Of a stretch of DNA of 64,000 nt, positions 28,141 to 39,000 are shown in pieces. The translations under genes were made by a program, and so were the position numbers. The notes under the pieces were generated by a model that searched no databases, had not been told where the DNA came from, and was given only the letters and a program-made list of their open reading frames with translations. The stretch is from Bacteroidales bacterium (GTDB taxonomy: Bacteria; Bacteroidota; Bacteroidia; Bacteroidales; UBA1715). Numbering within the stretch: the stretch's first letter is position 1; each line of letters starts with the position of its first letter. The stretch is from assembly GCA_024409235.1 (NCBI GenBank), contig JAKSUA010000004.1:62001-126000 (forward strand), read 5' to 3'.

Positions 28141-29346
28141 ATGTTAGCAAACAATTTTTTGACAAAAATATCTGATTTTTCTTACGAATTGCCAGATGAG
28201 AAAATCGCCAAACATCCATTAGAAAAACGTGACGCTTCAAAACTTTTAGTGTTTAGAAATGATGAAATATTTGACGAAACATTTAAAAATTGCATAAATT
28301 TTCTACCAGAAAACTCCTTGGTGATTTTCAATAATACCCGAGTTATTCACGCAAGAATAATATTACAGAAAAGTACTGGAGCAAAAATTGAAATCCTTTG
28401 TTTGGAGCCAAATAATCCTTGTAACTACGAACAATCATTCGCAAAAATAGGAGAATGTTCTTGGAAGTGCGTGGTAGGCAACGCAAAAAAATGGAAAGAC
28501 GAACCCTTACATGCCACATTAGATGAAAACAACATAGTTTTCACTGCCGAAAAAGGGGAAAGAACTGAAGATGGTTTCATCGTAACTTTCCGTTGGAACG
28601 GAAATAAAACATTTAGCGAGATTTTAGAGCAAATTGGTAAAATTCCAATTCCTCCATACCTTAACCGTGAAAGTGAAGATGACGATAATATTCGTTACCA
28701 GACAATTTTTGCAGAAAACAATGGTTCCGTTGCCGCACCAACTGCAGGTCTTCATTTTACTCCAGAAGTTCTTTCTACTTTTCCTAGAAAAAATATTGAA
28801 GTTGAGAAAGTTACTTTACATGTCGGTGCAGGAACTTTCAAGCCTGTAAAAACTGAATTATACACCGATCACATTATGCATCAAGAACTCTGCATAGTAA
28901 AAAAGACCTTGGTACAAAACATTTTAAAGCACATCCCACTTATTACCGCTGTAGGAACCACATCAGTACGTACATTAGAATCTTTATATTGGATTGGCGT
29001 AAAACTTTACAATAACACACAAACAGACATTAGTCACCTATCCCAATGGGAAGCCTATAATCTGCCACAAGACATTTCTACAAAAGACGCCTTGACTGCA
29101 ATTCTTACTTATATGGAGATGAATAATTTGCGTGAAATACAATATTACACACAGATTATGATTACACCAAAATATAAGTTCAGATTGGTAACATCAATGT
29201 TTACAAATTTCCATCAACCACAAAGTACACTACTTTTATTGATAAGTGCATTTATTGGAGAAAACTGGAAGACCATTTATAAACACGCTTTAGAAAACAA
29301 ATACAGATTCTTAAGTTACGGAGATAGTTCGCTATTAATACCATAA
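28141..29346 (+). CDS. queA: S-adenosylmethionine:tRNA ribosyltransferase-isomerase
   Basis: A 401-residue QueA protein: SDFSYELPDEKIAKHPLEKRD at the start, FNNTRVIHARI, IGKIPIPPYLNRE, the VAAPTAGLHFT motif, LHVGAGTFKPV and SMFTNFHQPQSTLLLL near the end. It transfers and isomerises the ribose of SAM onto 7-aminomethyl-7-deazaguanine at position 34 of tRNA to give epoxyqueuosine. Slightly longer than the usual 340-350 residues because of insertions around 95-140 and 270-330. A shared terminator follows. Confidence 0.96.
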   Translation: MLANNFLTKISDFSYELPDEKIAKHPLEKRDASKLLVFRNDEIFDETFKNCINFLPENSLVIFNNTRVIHARIILQKSTGAKIEILCLEPNNPCNYEQSFAKIGECSWKCVVGNAKKWKDEPLHATLDENNIVFTAEKGERTEDGFIVTFRWNGNKTFSEILEQIGKIPIPPYLNRESEDDDNIRYQTIFAENNGSVAAPTAGLHFTPEVLSTFPRKNIEVEKVTLHVGAGTFKPVKTELYTDHIMHQELCIVKKTLVQNILKHIPLITAVGTTSVRTLESLYWIGVKLYNNTQTDISHLSQWEAYNLPQDISTKDALTAILTYMEMNNLREIQYYTQIMITPKYKFRLVTSMFTNFHQPQSTLLLLISAFIGENWKTIYKHALENKYRFLSYGDSSLLIP

Positions 29347-29374
29347 AAAAAGCAGCGATAATCGCTGCTTTTTT
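29345..29374. terminator. Bidirectional terminator between queA and the thioredoxin-like gene
   Basis: GCAGCGAT / ATCGCTGC stem with flanking A and T runs of at least six on both sides, directly after the queA stop and 2 bases from the convergent gene's stop. Confidence 0.9.
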
Positions 29375-29375
29375 A

Positions 29376-30890
29376 TTATTTCTTCTTTGAATCCTTTTCT
29401 ATTTCATGATTAATAACCTCTACAACCGTTTCCGGAGGAAGTCTTTTCGCAATAATTTTCCGTTCTTTATCTAACACATACACAACAGGCGTACTATAAA
29501 TATCATACGTTGTACGGAAATTAGTATTTTGATATGGATCGAATACATTTATAAAATCAAACATGTCCTGATCGGAAATAAATTTTTTCCACTTGTCCAT
29601 ATCTGTCTGTGTATATACCAAAAATGTTTCGACTCCTTTTTTCTTCAAATCATTTTCTCGGTATAATTTATGCCATTCAGGAATAATCTTCTTACAATGT
29701 CCGCAATCCGTATCGAAGAAATACAATACAACATATGGTGATTTCACCATACTTAAACGAGTCCACCCCATATGTTCATCCAAAGTATCTTGTCCCATTT
29801 TATACACTAACAAATCGGTAGCATGAACACCTATTTGGTTATGAAGCATTTTGTCATATCGATCTTTAATTTTATTCATATATGCAGTATCTTCAACGAC
29901 ACGTGCAGGAATATGTCCATTCAAATAGTAATTACCCATAATGTGTACGAAAATATTATCCAATCCCATGTATTTAGGATTTTGATATTTCATAAACAAA
30001 TGATGCAATGTATTATAATACATTTTTCCCTCATACCCTTTTCCTTCCTGTTCCAAGATTCTATTCATCACAAAATCAACCTGAGCTATAATTGAATCAG
30101 GAATTTGAAGCAACTGTTTGTCGAAATAATCGTCAATTTTTGGTTCGAAAACAGGTGTCTTTAACAAACGTTCGTCACCTAAATTTATATAGTCAAAATA
30201 ATGATTCTTCATATATGTATACTTAAATAAAGAATCTGTAATATTTCCATTTTCGTCTCTTGGATAATCTGGAATTTCAATTTCCTTCGTACAACCTAAA
30301 ATTGATGCAAGCAAAGAAGTTGGATAGTTTTTTCTAATTCCATCTTCATAAGACACCATTATTTCTCGTACAGAGTCAACAACATGTCTCATCATATTGA
30401 TAGAATCTCGACGTGCCTCCAATTTTTTCTTATTGTATTTTGAAGTATCCTCAGCATACAAGTTCTTTAATGCATCCAATGCAGGTTTTCTCACTCTATA
30501 CATTTCGGAACTTTTTTTCTGATACTGTAAGAAAACAGTATTTGATTCACTTCCATCTATCTTTAAATTACCGAACAAGTCTGCTGTATCTGTCTGGATT
30601 TTAAAAGTTTGATCCGGATTATCTATCATAATTTCAAAATAACGGTAGTCTGGAGTTAAAATCAGATATAATCCTCCGTCCAACAACGAATCACCTGCAA
30701 AAGTTCCCTTTCCTTTTGAATCAACCCAAATTGTATCTGCAACTAATTTTTTTGCTCCATAATGATATCCAAGCAACAACGTAGTATCTTTCACACCATT
30801 TACCTGAACATCAATTTTATGAGGCGTTTTTTGTGCAAATACACTACCGATAAAAGAAAATGCTATGAATAAACTTATTACTTTTTTCAT
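29376..30890 (-). CDS. Exported thioredoxin-like protein (DUF4369/DUF5106 type)
   Basis: A 504-residue exported protein: signal peptide ending SVFAQ, a beta-rich DUF4369-like N-domain with LLLGYHYGAKKLVADTI, a helical middle region (DUF5106-like) and a C-terminal thioredoxin fold with YFFDTDCGHCKKIIPEW, so the redox site is C-G-H-C, then the cis-Pro at STPVVYVLD. It is likely a periplasmic disulfide reductase or isomerase of the TlpA/ResA group common in Bacteroidetes. The client is unknown. It follows the DUF4293 gene by 12 bases. Confidence 0.85.
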   Translation of the reverse strand: MKKVISLFIAFSFIGSVFAQKTPHKIDVQVNGVKDTTLLLGYHYGAKKLVADTIWVDSKGKGTFAGDSLLDGGLYLILTPDYRYFEIMIDNPDQTFKIQTDTADLFGNLKIDGSESNTVFLQYQKKSSEMYRVRKPALDALKNLYAEDTSKYNKKKLEARRDSINMMRHVVDSVREIMVSYEDGIRKNYPTSLLASILGCTKEIEIPDYPRDENGNITDSLFKYTYMKNHYFDYINLGDERLLKTPVFEPKIDDYFDKQLLQIPDSIIAQVDFVMNRILEQEGKGYEGKMYYNTLHHLFMKYQNPKYMGLDNIFVHIMGNYYLNGHIPARVVEDTAYMNKIKDRYDKMLHNQIGVHATDLLVYKMGQDTLDEHMGWTRLSMVKSPYVVLYFFDTDCGHCKKIIPEWHKLYRENDLKKKGVETFLVYTQTDMDKWKKFISDQDMFDFINVFDPYQNTNFRTTYDIYSTPVVYVLDKERKIIAKRLPPETVVEVINHEIEKDSKKK

Positions 30891-30902
30891 ATCAACTAAT
30901 AT

Positions 30903-31385
30903 TTAACGAATCCTATCTATAGAACGAACCAAATCTTCATCTTTTTTTATTGCCTTGATTGCCAACCAATCAAAGACCATTGCTATTACCACAAAAAGCG
31001 AGCCTAACTGTGGTTTTATAGAAACTTCTCCTCCTTGATGTAAGATACATACAAAATATATAACTACAGCAAGAACGGCAAACTTTAATATAAACGCATA
31101 ATGAGTCAATTTTATTTGAAGTTTTCTCTTTTTAAAAAGAAAAATAGCCACAATATTTAAGACCGCAGTCAATGCAATTGATATTCCCAAAGAATATATA
31201 TAATTGTAATTATCCCATTGGTTATTTTCTAAAATTTCAATTGAGAAAGCTGTTAAGCGCGCATCGACAATGCCAGTAACAATATCAATTTCTTCATTTT
31301 GAAAATATGCCAACGGCGTAAATATTGACAAAACAAGCAACAAACCTGCCAATAGTAAATATATAGACTGAATTCTTTGTATCAT
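30903..31385 (-). CDS. DUF4293 family membrane protein
   Basis: About 160 residues with four hydrophobic segments, starting MIQRIQSIYLLLAGLLLVLS, the typical entry of DUF4293, a Bacteroidetes membrane family without known function. The frame is open to 31427, but the family N-terminus and a TATTTTTG -7 box at 31407-31414 favour ATG 31385. It precedes the thioredoxin-like gene on the same strand. Confidence 0.82.
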   Translation of the reverse strand: MIQRIQSIYLLLAGLLLVLSIFTPLAYFQNEEIDIVTGIVDARLTAFSIEILENNQWDNYNYIYSLGISIALTAVLNIVAIFLFKKRKLQIKLTHYAFILKFAVLAVVIYFVCILHQGGEVSIKPQLGSLFVVIAMVFDWLAIKAIKKDEDLVRSIDRIR

Positions 31386-31406
31386 ACACTTTTTTATTAA
31401 TACATG

Positions 31407-31414
31407 CAAAAATA
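31407..31414 (-). promoter_or_regulatory. Putative -7 box of the DUF4293 gene
   Basis: Minus-strand TATTTTTG, 21 bases before the ATG at 31385. No convincing -33 element. Confidence 0.4.
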
Positions 31415-31496
31415 AAATCTTTACCAAAATAAAAGATATAATTCCATGAAAATGTATTTTTTAACCGTTACGTCACAATTTTACAAGAAAAAAGAT

Positions 31497-31504
31497 TACA
31501 TTTG
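31497..31504 (+). promoter_or_regulatory. Putative -7 box of the 44-aa lipoprotein gene
   Basis: TACATTTG, identical to the -7 box of the HU gene, 38 bases before the ATG at 31543. No good -33 match. Confidence 0.45.
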
Positions 31505-31542
31505 GACATTGATTTTAGTTCACAATTCAAAATTCTTTTTTT

Positions 31543-31677
31543 ATGAAAAAATTAGGTATTGTTTTGGTTGTTGCAGCTGCATTAGCAGCACTTGTATCTG
31601 CTTGTAAAACTGTTGATCCATGTCCAGCATATCCTGGCGAATCAAGCATTGAACAAATTGACAATTCAAGAATATAA
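31543..31677 (+). CDS. 44-residue lipoprotein
   Basis: A complete short ORF with a clean lipoprotein signal: MKKLGIVLVV start, lipobox LVSAC (Cys21), leaving a mature peptide of only 24 residues with the C-P-A-Y-P-G motif. It has a TACATTTG -7 box 38 bases upstream and an A-rich region before the ATG. Its last 20 bases overlap the TTG start of the next gene, suggesting coupling. I recall small Bacteroidetes lipoproteins with a CPAY motif but know no function. Candidates: cofactor of the downstream beta-barrel, or envelope structural peptide. Confidence 0.7.
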   Translation: MKKLGIVLVVAAALAALVSACKTVDPCPAYPGESSIEQIDNSRI

Positions 31678-32416
31678 GTATCCAATACTTATACAACCAA
31701 TTTCTCGTTTAATACAGAGTATTTTCATGCTCTGTATTTTTTCTTTGTCTGCATTCAGCCAAGGTGAGGTTGATACTCAAAATAAAATTCTTTTTTCCGA
31801 CGATTACAGCTGCTTCATAGGACTAAATACCAATGGATTTGGGTTTGGGTACCGTTACGGAAAATATGTTGATTATCTTCACAAAAATATCTACACAATC
31901 CAATTTGCAAATTTAAGAAGCCCCAAAGAAATCCGATTAAGCTCTGCAACTGGAATGACAATCTATGGGAAAAGCAATAACGTCGGATGTTTCCATTTTC
32001 TTATTGGGCGTAAAAGCGAAAAATTCAGCAAATTCGACAAAAATTCCGTTGCTATATATTGGACCTACAATGGCGGTTTTGCTCTTGCAATTGAAAAACC
32101 TACATACTATCATGTTCTCTATCCTGATGGTAAAGACATTATCGAAAAATTTGACGAATCCGTTTATACAAAATATGGAAAAGCTTCTTTTAGCTATGGC
32201 CTAAATGAACTAAAATTTGTTCCTGGATTAATTGCAACAACAAGTGCAGAATTTAACTTTTCAAGTAGAAACGCCTATACATCTTCTGTTGAAATAGGAA
32301 CAAATCTTCAAACATATCTCCGCAAAATAAATCTCATGTGTAACGATGAAAACTCATGGTATTTTGTAACTCTTTTTGTCAATCTACATTTTGGCAAATT
32401 GCGGAACGAATTTTGA
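31658..32416 (+). CDS. Probable outer-membrane or periplasmic beta-barrel-like protein
   Basis: About 252 residues from TTG 31658, which gives an N-region, a hydrophobic stretch (IQSIFMLCIFSLSAFSQ) and a cleavage site. The body is rich in alternating aromatic/Gly strands (GLNTNGFGFGYRYGKYVDY, VAIYWTYNGGFALAI) and ends in an amphipathic strand YFVTLFVNLHFGKL, compatible with a small barrel. No named family. ATG 31727 would cut into the signal and looks too short. It overlaps the 44-aa lipoprotein by 20 bases. Confidence 0.65.
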   Translation: MTIQEYKYPILIQPISRLIQSIFMLCIFSLSAFSQGEVDTQNKILFSDDYSCFIGLNTNGFGFGYRYGKYVDYLHKNIYTIQFANLRSPKEIRLSSATGMTIYGKSNNVGCFHFLIGRKSEKFSKFDKNSVAIYWTYNGGFALAIEKPTYYHVLYPDGKDIIEKFDESVYTKYGKASFSYGLNELKFVPGLIATTSAEFNFSSRNAYTSSVEIGTNLQTYLRKINLMCNDENSWYFVTLFVNLHFGKLRNEF

Positions 32417-32467
32417 TAAAAAGATATTAATTTGCAATAGTATTAACTAATTTAAATAGTTACAATT

Positions 32468-32956
32468 ATGAAACGTATAGTTATAACTGCATTTACAGCA
32501 ATGATGGCTTTTAGCCACTTGTCTGCACAAGACTTTTCTGATTTAAAAGGAAAACTACTTTCTGATTCGGTAGAATATGCAGAATACCAACCCAAAGTAA
32601 TAGAGTGCAGCGATTTTCTACTCAATTCAACATTAAAAACTGATGAGAACAACTTAATAGCATTTGATTTTCTTGTAGAATGGATGAATAACAATCCTTA
32701 CTACAATTTCCAAACTCATAAGAAGTTCTTTAAAGTTATCAGCACTAACGCTCCATTAACAGCTCGATATTTTGCAGCCCTTTGTAAAACAGCTATCGAA
32801 AATAATTTTTCTATTTCAGAAGAAGAACTTCAATATCAAGCAATTGACAAATTCGTACGTTACTGCATGTATAAAAAATACCATGTTGAAATTGACAAGA
32901 AATTAGAAAAATATGTTGAAGCAAAAAAAGATGGAAAACTTCAAGAAATTCTTTAA
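32468..32956 (+). CDS. Small secreted protein, unknown function
   Basis: A 162-residue protein: signal peptide (KRIVITAFTAMMAFSHLSAQ) and then an alpha-helical domain with no recognised motif; Trp/Tyr/Asn cluster WMNNNPYYNFQTHKKFFK in the centre. Two free cysteines at the C-terminal half. It follows the beta-barrel candidate by 51 bases and has its own near-match -7 box (TTAATTTG, 32427-32434). A strong terminator closes it. Confidence 0.7.
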   Translation: MKRIVITAFTAMMAFSHLSAQDFSDLKGKLLSDSVEYAEYQPKVIECSDFLLNSTLKTDENNLIAFDFLVEWMNNNPYYNFQTHKKFFKVISTNAPLTARYFAALCKTAIENNFSISEEELQYQAIDKFVRYCMYKKYHVEIDKKLEKYVEAKKDGKLQEIL

Positions 32957-33000
32957 TTAAAAAGTGCTTTTTATTAAACTGGAATAAGACTCCTTCAAAA

Positions 33001-33040
33001 AAAGAAAGCGGAATGTTGAAATCAACATTCCGCTTTCTTT
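33001..33040. terminator. Bidirectional terminator between the secreted protein and giant adhesin genes
   Basis: A 19-base perfect stem (AAAGAAAGCGGAATGTTGA and its complement) with a 2-base centre, flanked by A-run and T-run. It serves both convergent genes. Confidence 0.92.
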
Positions 33041-33056
33041 TTTAATCTATCCTGAA

Positions 33057-36000
33057 CTATCGAATGATTGTTACATCACCCTTTATGTTCAGCACTCTAT
33101 GTTCGCCAGTTGAAGGATCAATGTCTTCGCAAGTAGCCTTACATTGATATACATATACATCTTGTTTTCCAACCGAACCTTTATACATTCCGTCCCATTG
33201 TTCTAGAATATCAGTTGTTGACCACAATAAAGTTCCCCATCTGTTATATACACGTAATTCATAACCTTTTTCTAATACACCTTCCTTAAATACTGGATAA
33301 AAAGTATTATTTTCTGACAAATCCGGTGTAAATGCATTCGGGAATACCATTCCACAATTTGGATTAGGTATAACCTTCAATGGTTTTGTTACAACATTAT
33401 TACAACCCCACATATTTTCAACGACCATCAATGAAACTTCGAAATCACCAACTTCATCATATTCGTAGATTGCATCTTTTGAATTTTCTGTATAAACTCC
33501 ATCACCAATGAAATCCCAATAGAAGTCATAATTATCCGCATTCTTTGTCAAGTTTGTGAATGTAACCTCTTTGTCAACGAAAATACTATCTGTGTGACGA
33601 GTAACCCCTTCTTTTTTGAAATAAACCTCTTCTGTCGGTTCATAAGTAAAATCAGCCTTTGGAATATTATGAATATAAACAGGCAATGTATCAGTTATTG
33701 TACAAGCACCAAATAATGCATGAAGTACAACACCATCCTTTCCTACCTTATTCCATAATACTGTTGACATATCGCTTACTGGATAAGTGATATTCGTTAT
33801 CTCACCATAACCTTCAAGTACAGACCATGAATAAACAACATCCATTGAAGGTTTATTATTAATGGCCTCGTAATTTGCATATTCACCTACACAAACATGA
33901 TTTTTACCATTAATCTCAACATCAGGTAGTGGAGTCACATAAATTGTTCTTGTAACACCCTCAATATCTCTATCACCCTTAGGATAAACGTTTACAGTCA
34001 ATGTTGTATTTTCTATACTTTCCCAAGTAACCTGAACATGTGATAATGTTGGATCACTTATTATTGTTCCACCAGTAGCTTCCCAATAATAAACAGCACC
34101 TTTAGGATATTGAATTTCTGTTGTGTAAGTTGCAGTAGCATTCTCACAAACATTATTTCCAATAATTACAGGAATTGGCTGATTAACAATTTCTATTTCA
34201 CGTGAAGTAGTTGTTGAACAACCATATTGATCAACGACTTCATACGTTAAAGTTAATGGTTTTACCTCTTTCGTTGTATAAACATTTGTTCTCTGAACAG
34301 AAGTATTTCCAATTTGTACATCAGGACTAACGGTCCATTTATGAGAAACAAACTCTACACCATATTCTTCTGAAGATGGGTTACCATCTATTACAAGATA
34401 GTCAGCCTTACCTTCTCTACTTGTGTAGAATTTACCATTCCATTCTGGAGATACGATAATCGAAGCCGTTGGATTTTGATGAACCTTTACCATAAATGTT
34501 ACATCATCATAGAAGCCTGTTTTATCGTTATAAACATGTAAATTATAAACTGTCGATGCTTTTGAAGGAGAAACCTCTAAGTTAATATCTGTTCCAACAA
34601 CATTTCCTTCATCATCAGTCCATTTATAAGATAAATTAGAAATACTCTTTTCATTACCAGAGATATACATTGGTATTAAGAATGCAGATTCTCCAGCACA
34701 TAATTCTATCGGCTGATCAGTCAAACATACAGTTTCAGGATCTACAAGTTCATTTGGTTTTATTTCAACCTCTGTACCATCACACAATCTTCTCAATTGT
34801 GGAATAATCATTTCTGTTTGTAAACGAATAACTGCTGTGTCAACACATCCATATTTATCGCTTATACGATATATATAGTCTGTAGTTTGCTTAATTTGTC
34901 CTGTTGTCATTGATTGAGAATTTGCACCAGATGCAATATTATTCGCAACAGGTTCTGACCAACTATGAGAATAAGGCTCTTCAGTATATCTAACAAATTG
35001 AGCAGATAACTCTACGTTTGCCATAAAATCTACAGCCTTTATTGGGCCACCGTCAATCTCAACAATTGGATTTGGTTTAACAACAACATTGAATGTCTTA
35101 GTATCACTACAATATTGATCACCAGCAACAACCTGAACTTCGTATTCTCCCTCTTTTGCAAAATTAAATTTCACATCTTTAGAATTCTTTGGACTTACAC
35201 TTCCAATCCACGTGTAATCCGTAGGATTTCCTTCAACAACCTTTACAGAAATATTCAAATCTGTACTTGAACAAGCAATCTGATCAGGAATGTCAGCCAA
35301 TTTAACAGCAGGGAATACTTCTATTTCAATTTGTTCGTCTTTTGGACATCCAAATGCTGCATCAGTAATTGTATAATTTAAATTATATATGCCAGTTTTA
35401 TTTGACATAAATACAGATTTTGTTTCCACAGATTGTTTAAGTGTATAACCACTTGGAGTGTCATTCCATGTCATTTCATATGTACCAGGGACACCTTCAG
35501 GATTAATATCTAATTCTAATTCTGCTTCAGCACAAACTGTATATCTTGGATCTAATTCTAAAGAAGGTAATGGTTTTACCGTTACAATAGCATTATCTTT
35601 ACCAACACAACCATGATCATCTGTTATCGTTACCTCTAACGTTTTCGTTGTTGTTTCCTTAACATCAATATTGAAGTTGATAACATTATCTTCCATACTT
35701 AGAATATTAGAATCTTCAATGCCTTTCCAAGTATAAGTATATGGCTGTAATCCTGTTTTACCCGCAATAGCCTTAACTTGACCATCAGATTTAGCACACA
35801 CTGCAACATCTTCTATTGTTACTGTTGGTAGTTCATCAACCATCACATCGATATTCTTAACAGACTTACAACCAACTGCATCTGTTACTGTCAAAGTTAC
35901 CTTTTGAATACCTGTAACTTGAGAATTACTAAATGGATAAGATTCTCTTGTTACCGAAATTTCAGGGCTGCTTTCATCTATCCATTCATACGAATATGGT

Positions 36001-39000
36001 GCGACTCCTTCAACTATAATCGGAACAAGAGTTTTTACTTCTCCTTGACATACACGAGGTTCGTCTCCACCAAAAATCGAGATTTCAGGATTTTTATAAA
36101 CTGTTATCAAACGCTCGTCTGTATAAGCAGGGAACAAATCAACTTGATCTACACTACTTAACTCAACCGCATACGTTGTACTTTCAGTAATTGATACTTC
36201 CAAAGTTTTTTCTGTTCCTAATACAACAGACGGATTATCTGTCGTATACCACTTATAATTATAGTTTCCAGTACCTCCCGAAGGCAATGCTTCCAATGTT
36301 ACCGAATTACCTTCACACAAGCTATCTCTTTGCAAAATAGACACTTTCAATGGTTGACCAATAATTGTTATTATAACTTCATCGGTACCTTTACAACCTT
36401 TTGAATCTGTTACTTCCAAAGTGAAAATGGTAGTTTCCAACAAATTTGCTGTTGGATTTTGCAATGTTGGATTTGATGTCAAAGAATCTTCTGGACTCCA
36501 TAAATATGTATAAGATGGAGCACCACCCGATGCACTACCAAACAATGTGAAATCTTCTTTCCATTCTTCTGTTCTATCTTCTCCAGCATTAGCAACAGGA
36601 AGTTCCAAACCTTTTATTGCAATATATCCTTTTCCAACACAACCTTTCAAATCTGTGATTTGAACACCAATATTAAATGTTCCAGTACCTGTTTGAGTAA
36701 ATACAGGATCCTCCACATCCGTTGCACTCAACTGTAATGTATCCAAGAACCAGTTTACTTTGTAAGTAGAACTGTTAGCAAACAATACATTTGGTGTTAA
36801 TACCTGAGTACCACCAGCACAGACTTCTAAATTACCATTAATTGTAACTTCAGGCAAACGGTATGCTTTTACAGATTCTGTTGTAGAAGCTTTACATTGC
36901 GTTTTGTTATCTGTTACAGTCAATTTAACATCATAATCAATTGAATTTGTTCCCAAATTATTTTCTGGCAAAATCATTTCAACTGTACTTCCTGTATTCT
37001 TCACAAAATTTGCCACAGAAGACCATTCGTAAGAAACATTAGATGAAGAAGTATTTGCCTTTAAAGTTACTGTATCAGCAGCACAACCTTCAACTGATTT
37101 TGTAGCGATTTCCGCAATAGGATTCTCATATACAATAATAGCACCATTTGCCACAGCAGACTCACAACCCATACTTGATGTTACCTTTACAGAAACATTT
37201 TTTGTACCTGCTGTAGATACATCCAACATAGGATTTTTTTCTGAAGACGTTACATCTCCAGACCATACATATGAATAAGTTACTTCAGGACTGCCCGCAG
37301 GAACAGATGGAGTTGCACTCAACATATAACCTTGGTTAGATACACACACATAACCAGTTGGATCATCAACTGTTACTGTTGGACGAGGCTCAATACGAAT
37401 TGTAACTTCATCCGAAGTATCCTTACATCCTTTTTCATCTGTTAAAATAACTTGGAATTTGTGTGTTCCGGAAATATTTGATTTAAATGTTGGATTAGGA
37501 ATTGTTGAGCTTGATAATGCGTCCAAACTTGCTGATTCCGAAATCCATTTATATGAAGCATTAACGGAACTACCTGTTTTTATAGATGATGACAATGAGA
37601 CTTCATCTGCCCAACAAGCCTGTTTTTTAGAAGTAGTACCTTCAATCACAGGTTTTTGATTTATAATAGCCGATACATTCTCTGATGCCTCACAACCATT
37701 TTTGTCTGTCACCGTATAAGTTAAGAAATAGGTTCCCGCATCTGACTTAGTATTCAAACTAGCTTTTGCTGCATCATCTCTTGATAATAGCACATCCGTA
37801 TTTCCTGTCCACTTATGAGTATAAGGCGTTGTACCACCCGTTACAGAAGGAACCAACTCCATAGCATCTCCTTGGCAGGCACTCTTTCCAGTTAAAGATA
37901 TTACCGGATTAGCATATATAACCTGTTTTGCCGTTGCAGATGCAATATTCTTACCAACAGTACCATTTTTATCAGTAACCTTTACCGTAACCGTAACATC
38001 CTTTTGTGGATTTTTTATCAAAATCAATGAGTCATTAACCTTAGACCAAACTGTTGAAGAAGGATCTATGGCCCAATCATATGTAAATGGACCATTACCA
38101 CCTAATCTGTCTGCAGAAATTTGAACATCGGTTCCTGCACATACAGGTTTTGTATTCAAAGTTAGTTCAACTGGAATATATACGTCAACCAAAACTCTTG
38201 CTGTTGCAGAACATCCTGTCTTTGTATCCTCAACATCTATGTCAAAATAAGTAGGACGAGTCAATCCTTTTTTTGTTTTTGGAGTTAACGTAGTTAGACT
38301 TTCCAAATTTTTAGAAGGATCATTCCATGTAAGTTCATTTACATTTTTTCCTGTTTCCGTAACAGCATCTTTCCATGTATAACGATAAGAATTTGACGCA
38401 GGTGAAATTTTTGCTTCCAGCTGTGCCTGCGCATTTGCATCCTGAAGCTTTCCTGTTTTGTTTTCCAAAGTTACTTTTACTTGTGGATTAACAGTAACAA
38501 TTATAGAATCGATATTCTGACATCCATCATTTGTTATAGTATATGTCAATTTATGCTGTCCTTCCCCTGCAGCTGTAGGGCTAAATATACCACCAGTTAC
38601 TCCGTCACCCTTATAAACACCTCCAGAAGGAGAAGCACTTAAAGTAACATCACCACCATCCTCACAAATAGCAAAATCATCGAATGTAATTGCAGGAACT
38701 GGTGTTACCGAAACCTTCAAAGTTGCATAAGAAGCACATTTCTCACTATTATAAACTTTTGCATAGAAAGTTGTTCCGTCTGTAACTGCAACTTTATCTG
38801 TTTGACCAATTTGTTTTGTACATTCATAATTACTATACCATGAAACTTTTGCCTTCGTATCATTTGTTATTCGTTTGGTCATTTCATCCAAGTCAATCAA
38901 ACCTTGCCCTCCACCCAAATCAGGAACCTCACAAACTGAAACCTCAGCATCTTCAACTTCCGGAACGGCAGATACCTTCACAGTTAGCTCACCACGAGAT

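Noticed and set aside
34000..39000. Repetitive signal resembling a repeat array or CRISPR
   Set aside because: The periodicity is protein-level (PKD-like modules of 80-100 residues, diverged at DNA level), not direct repeats with spacers.
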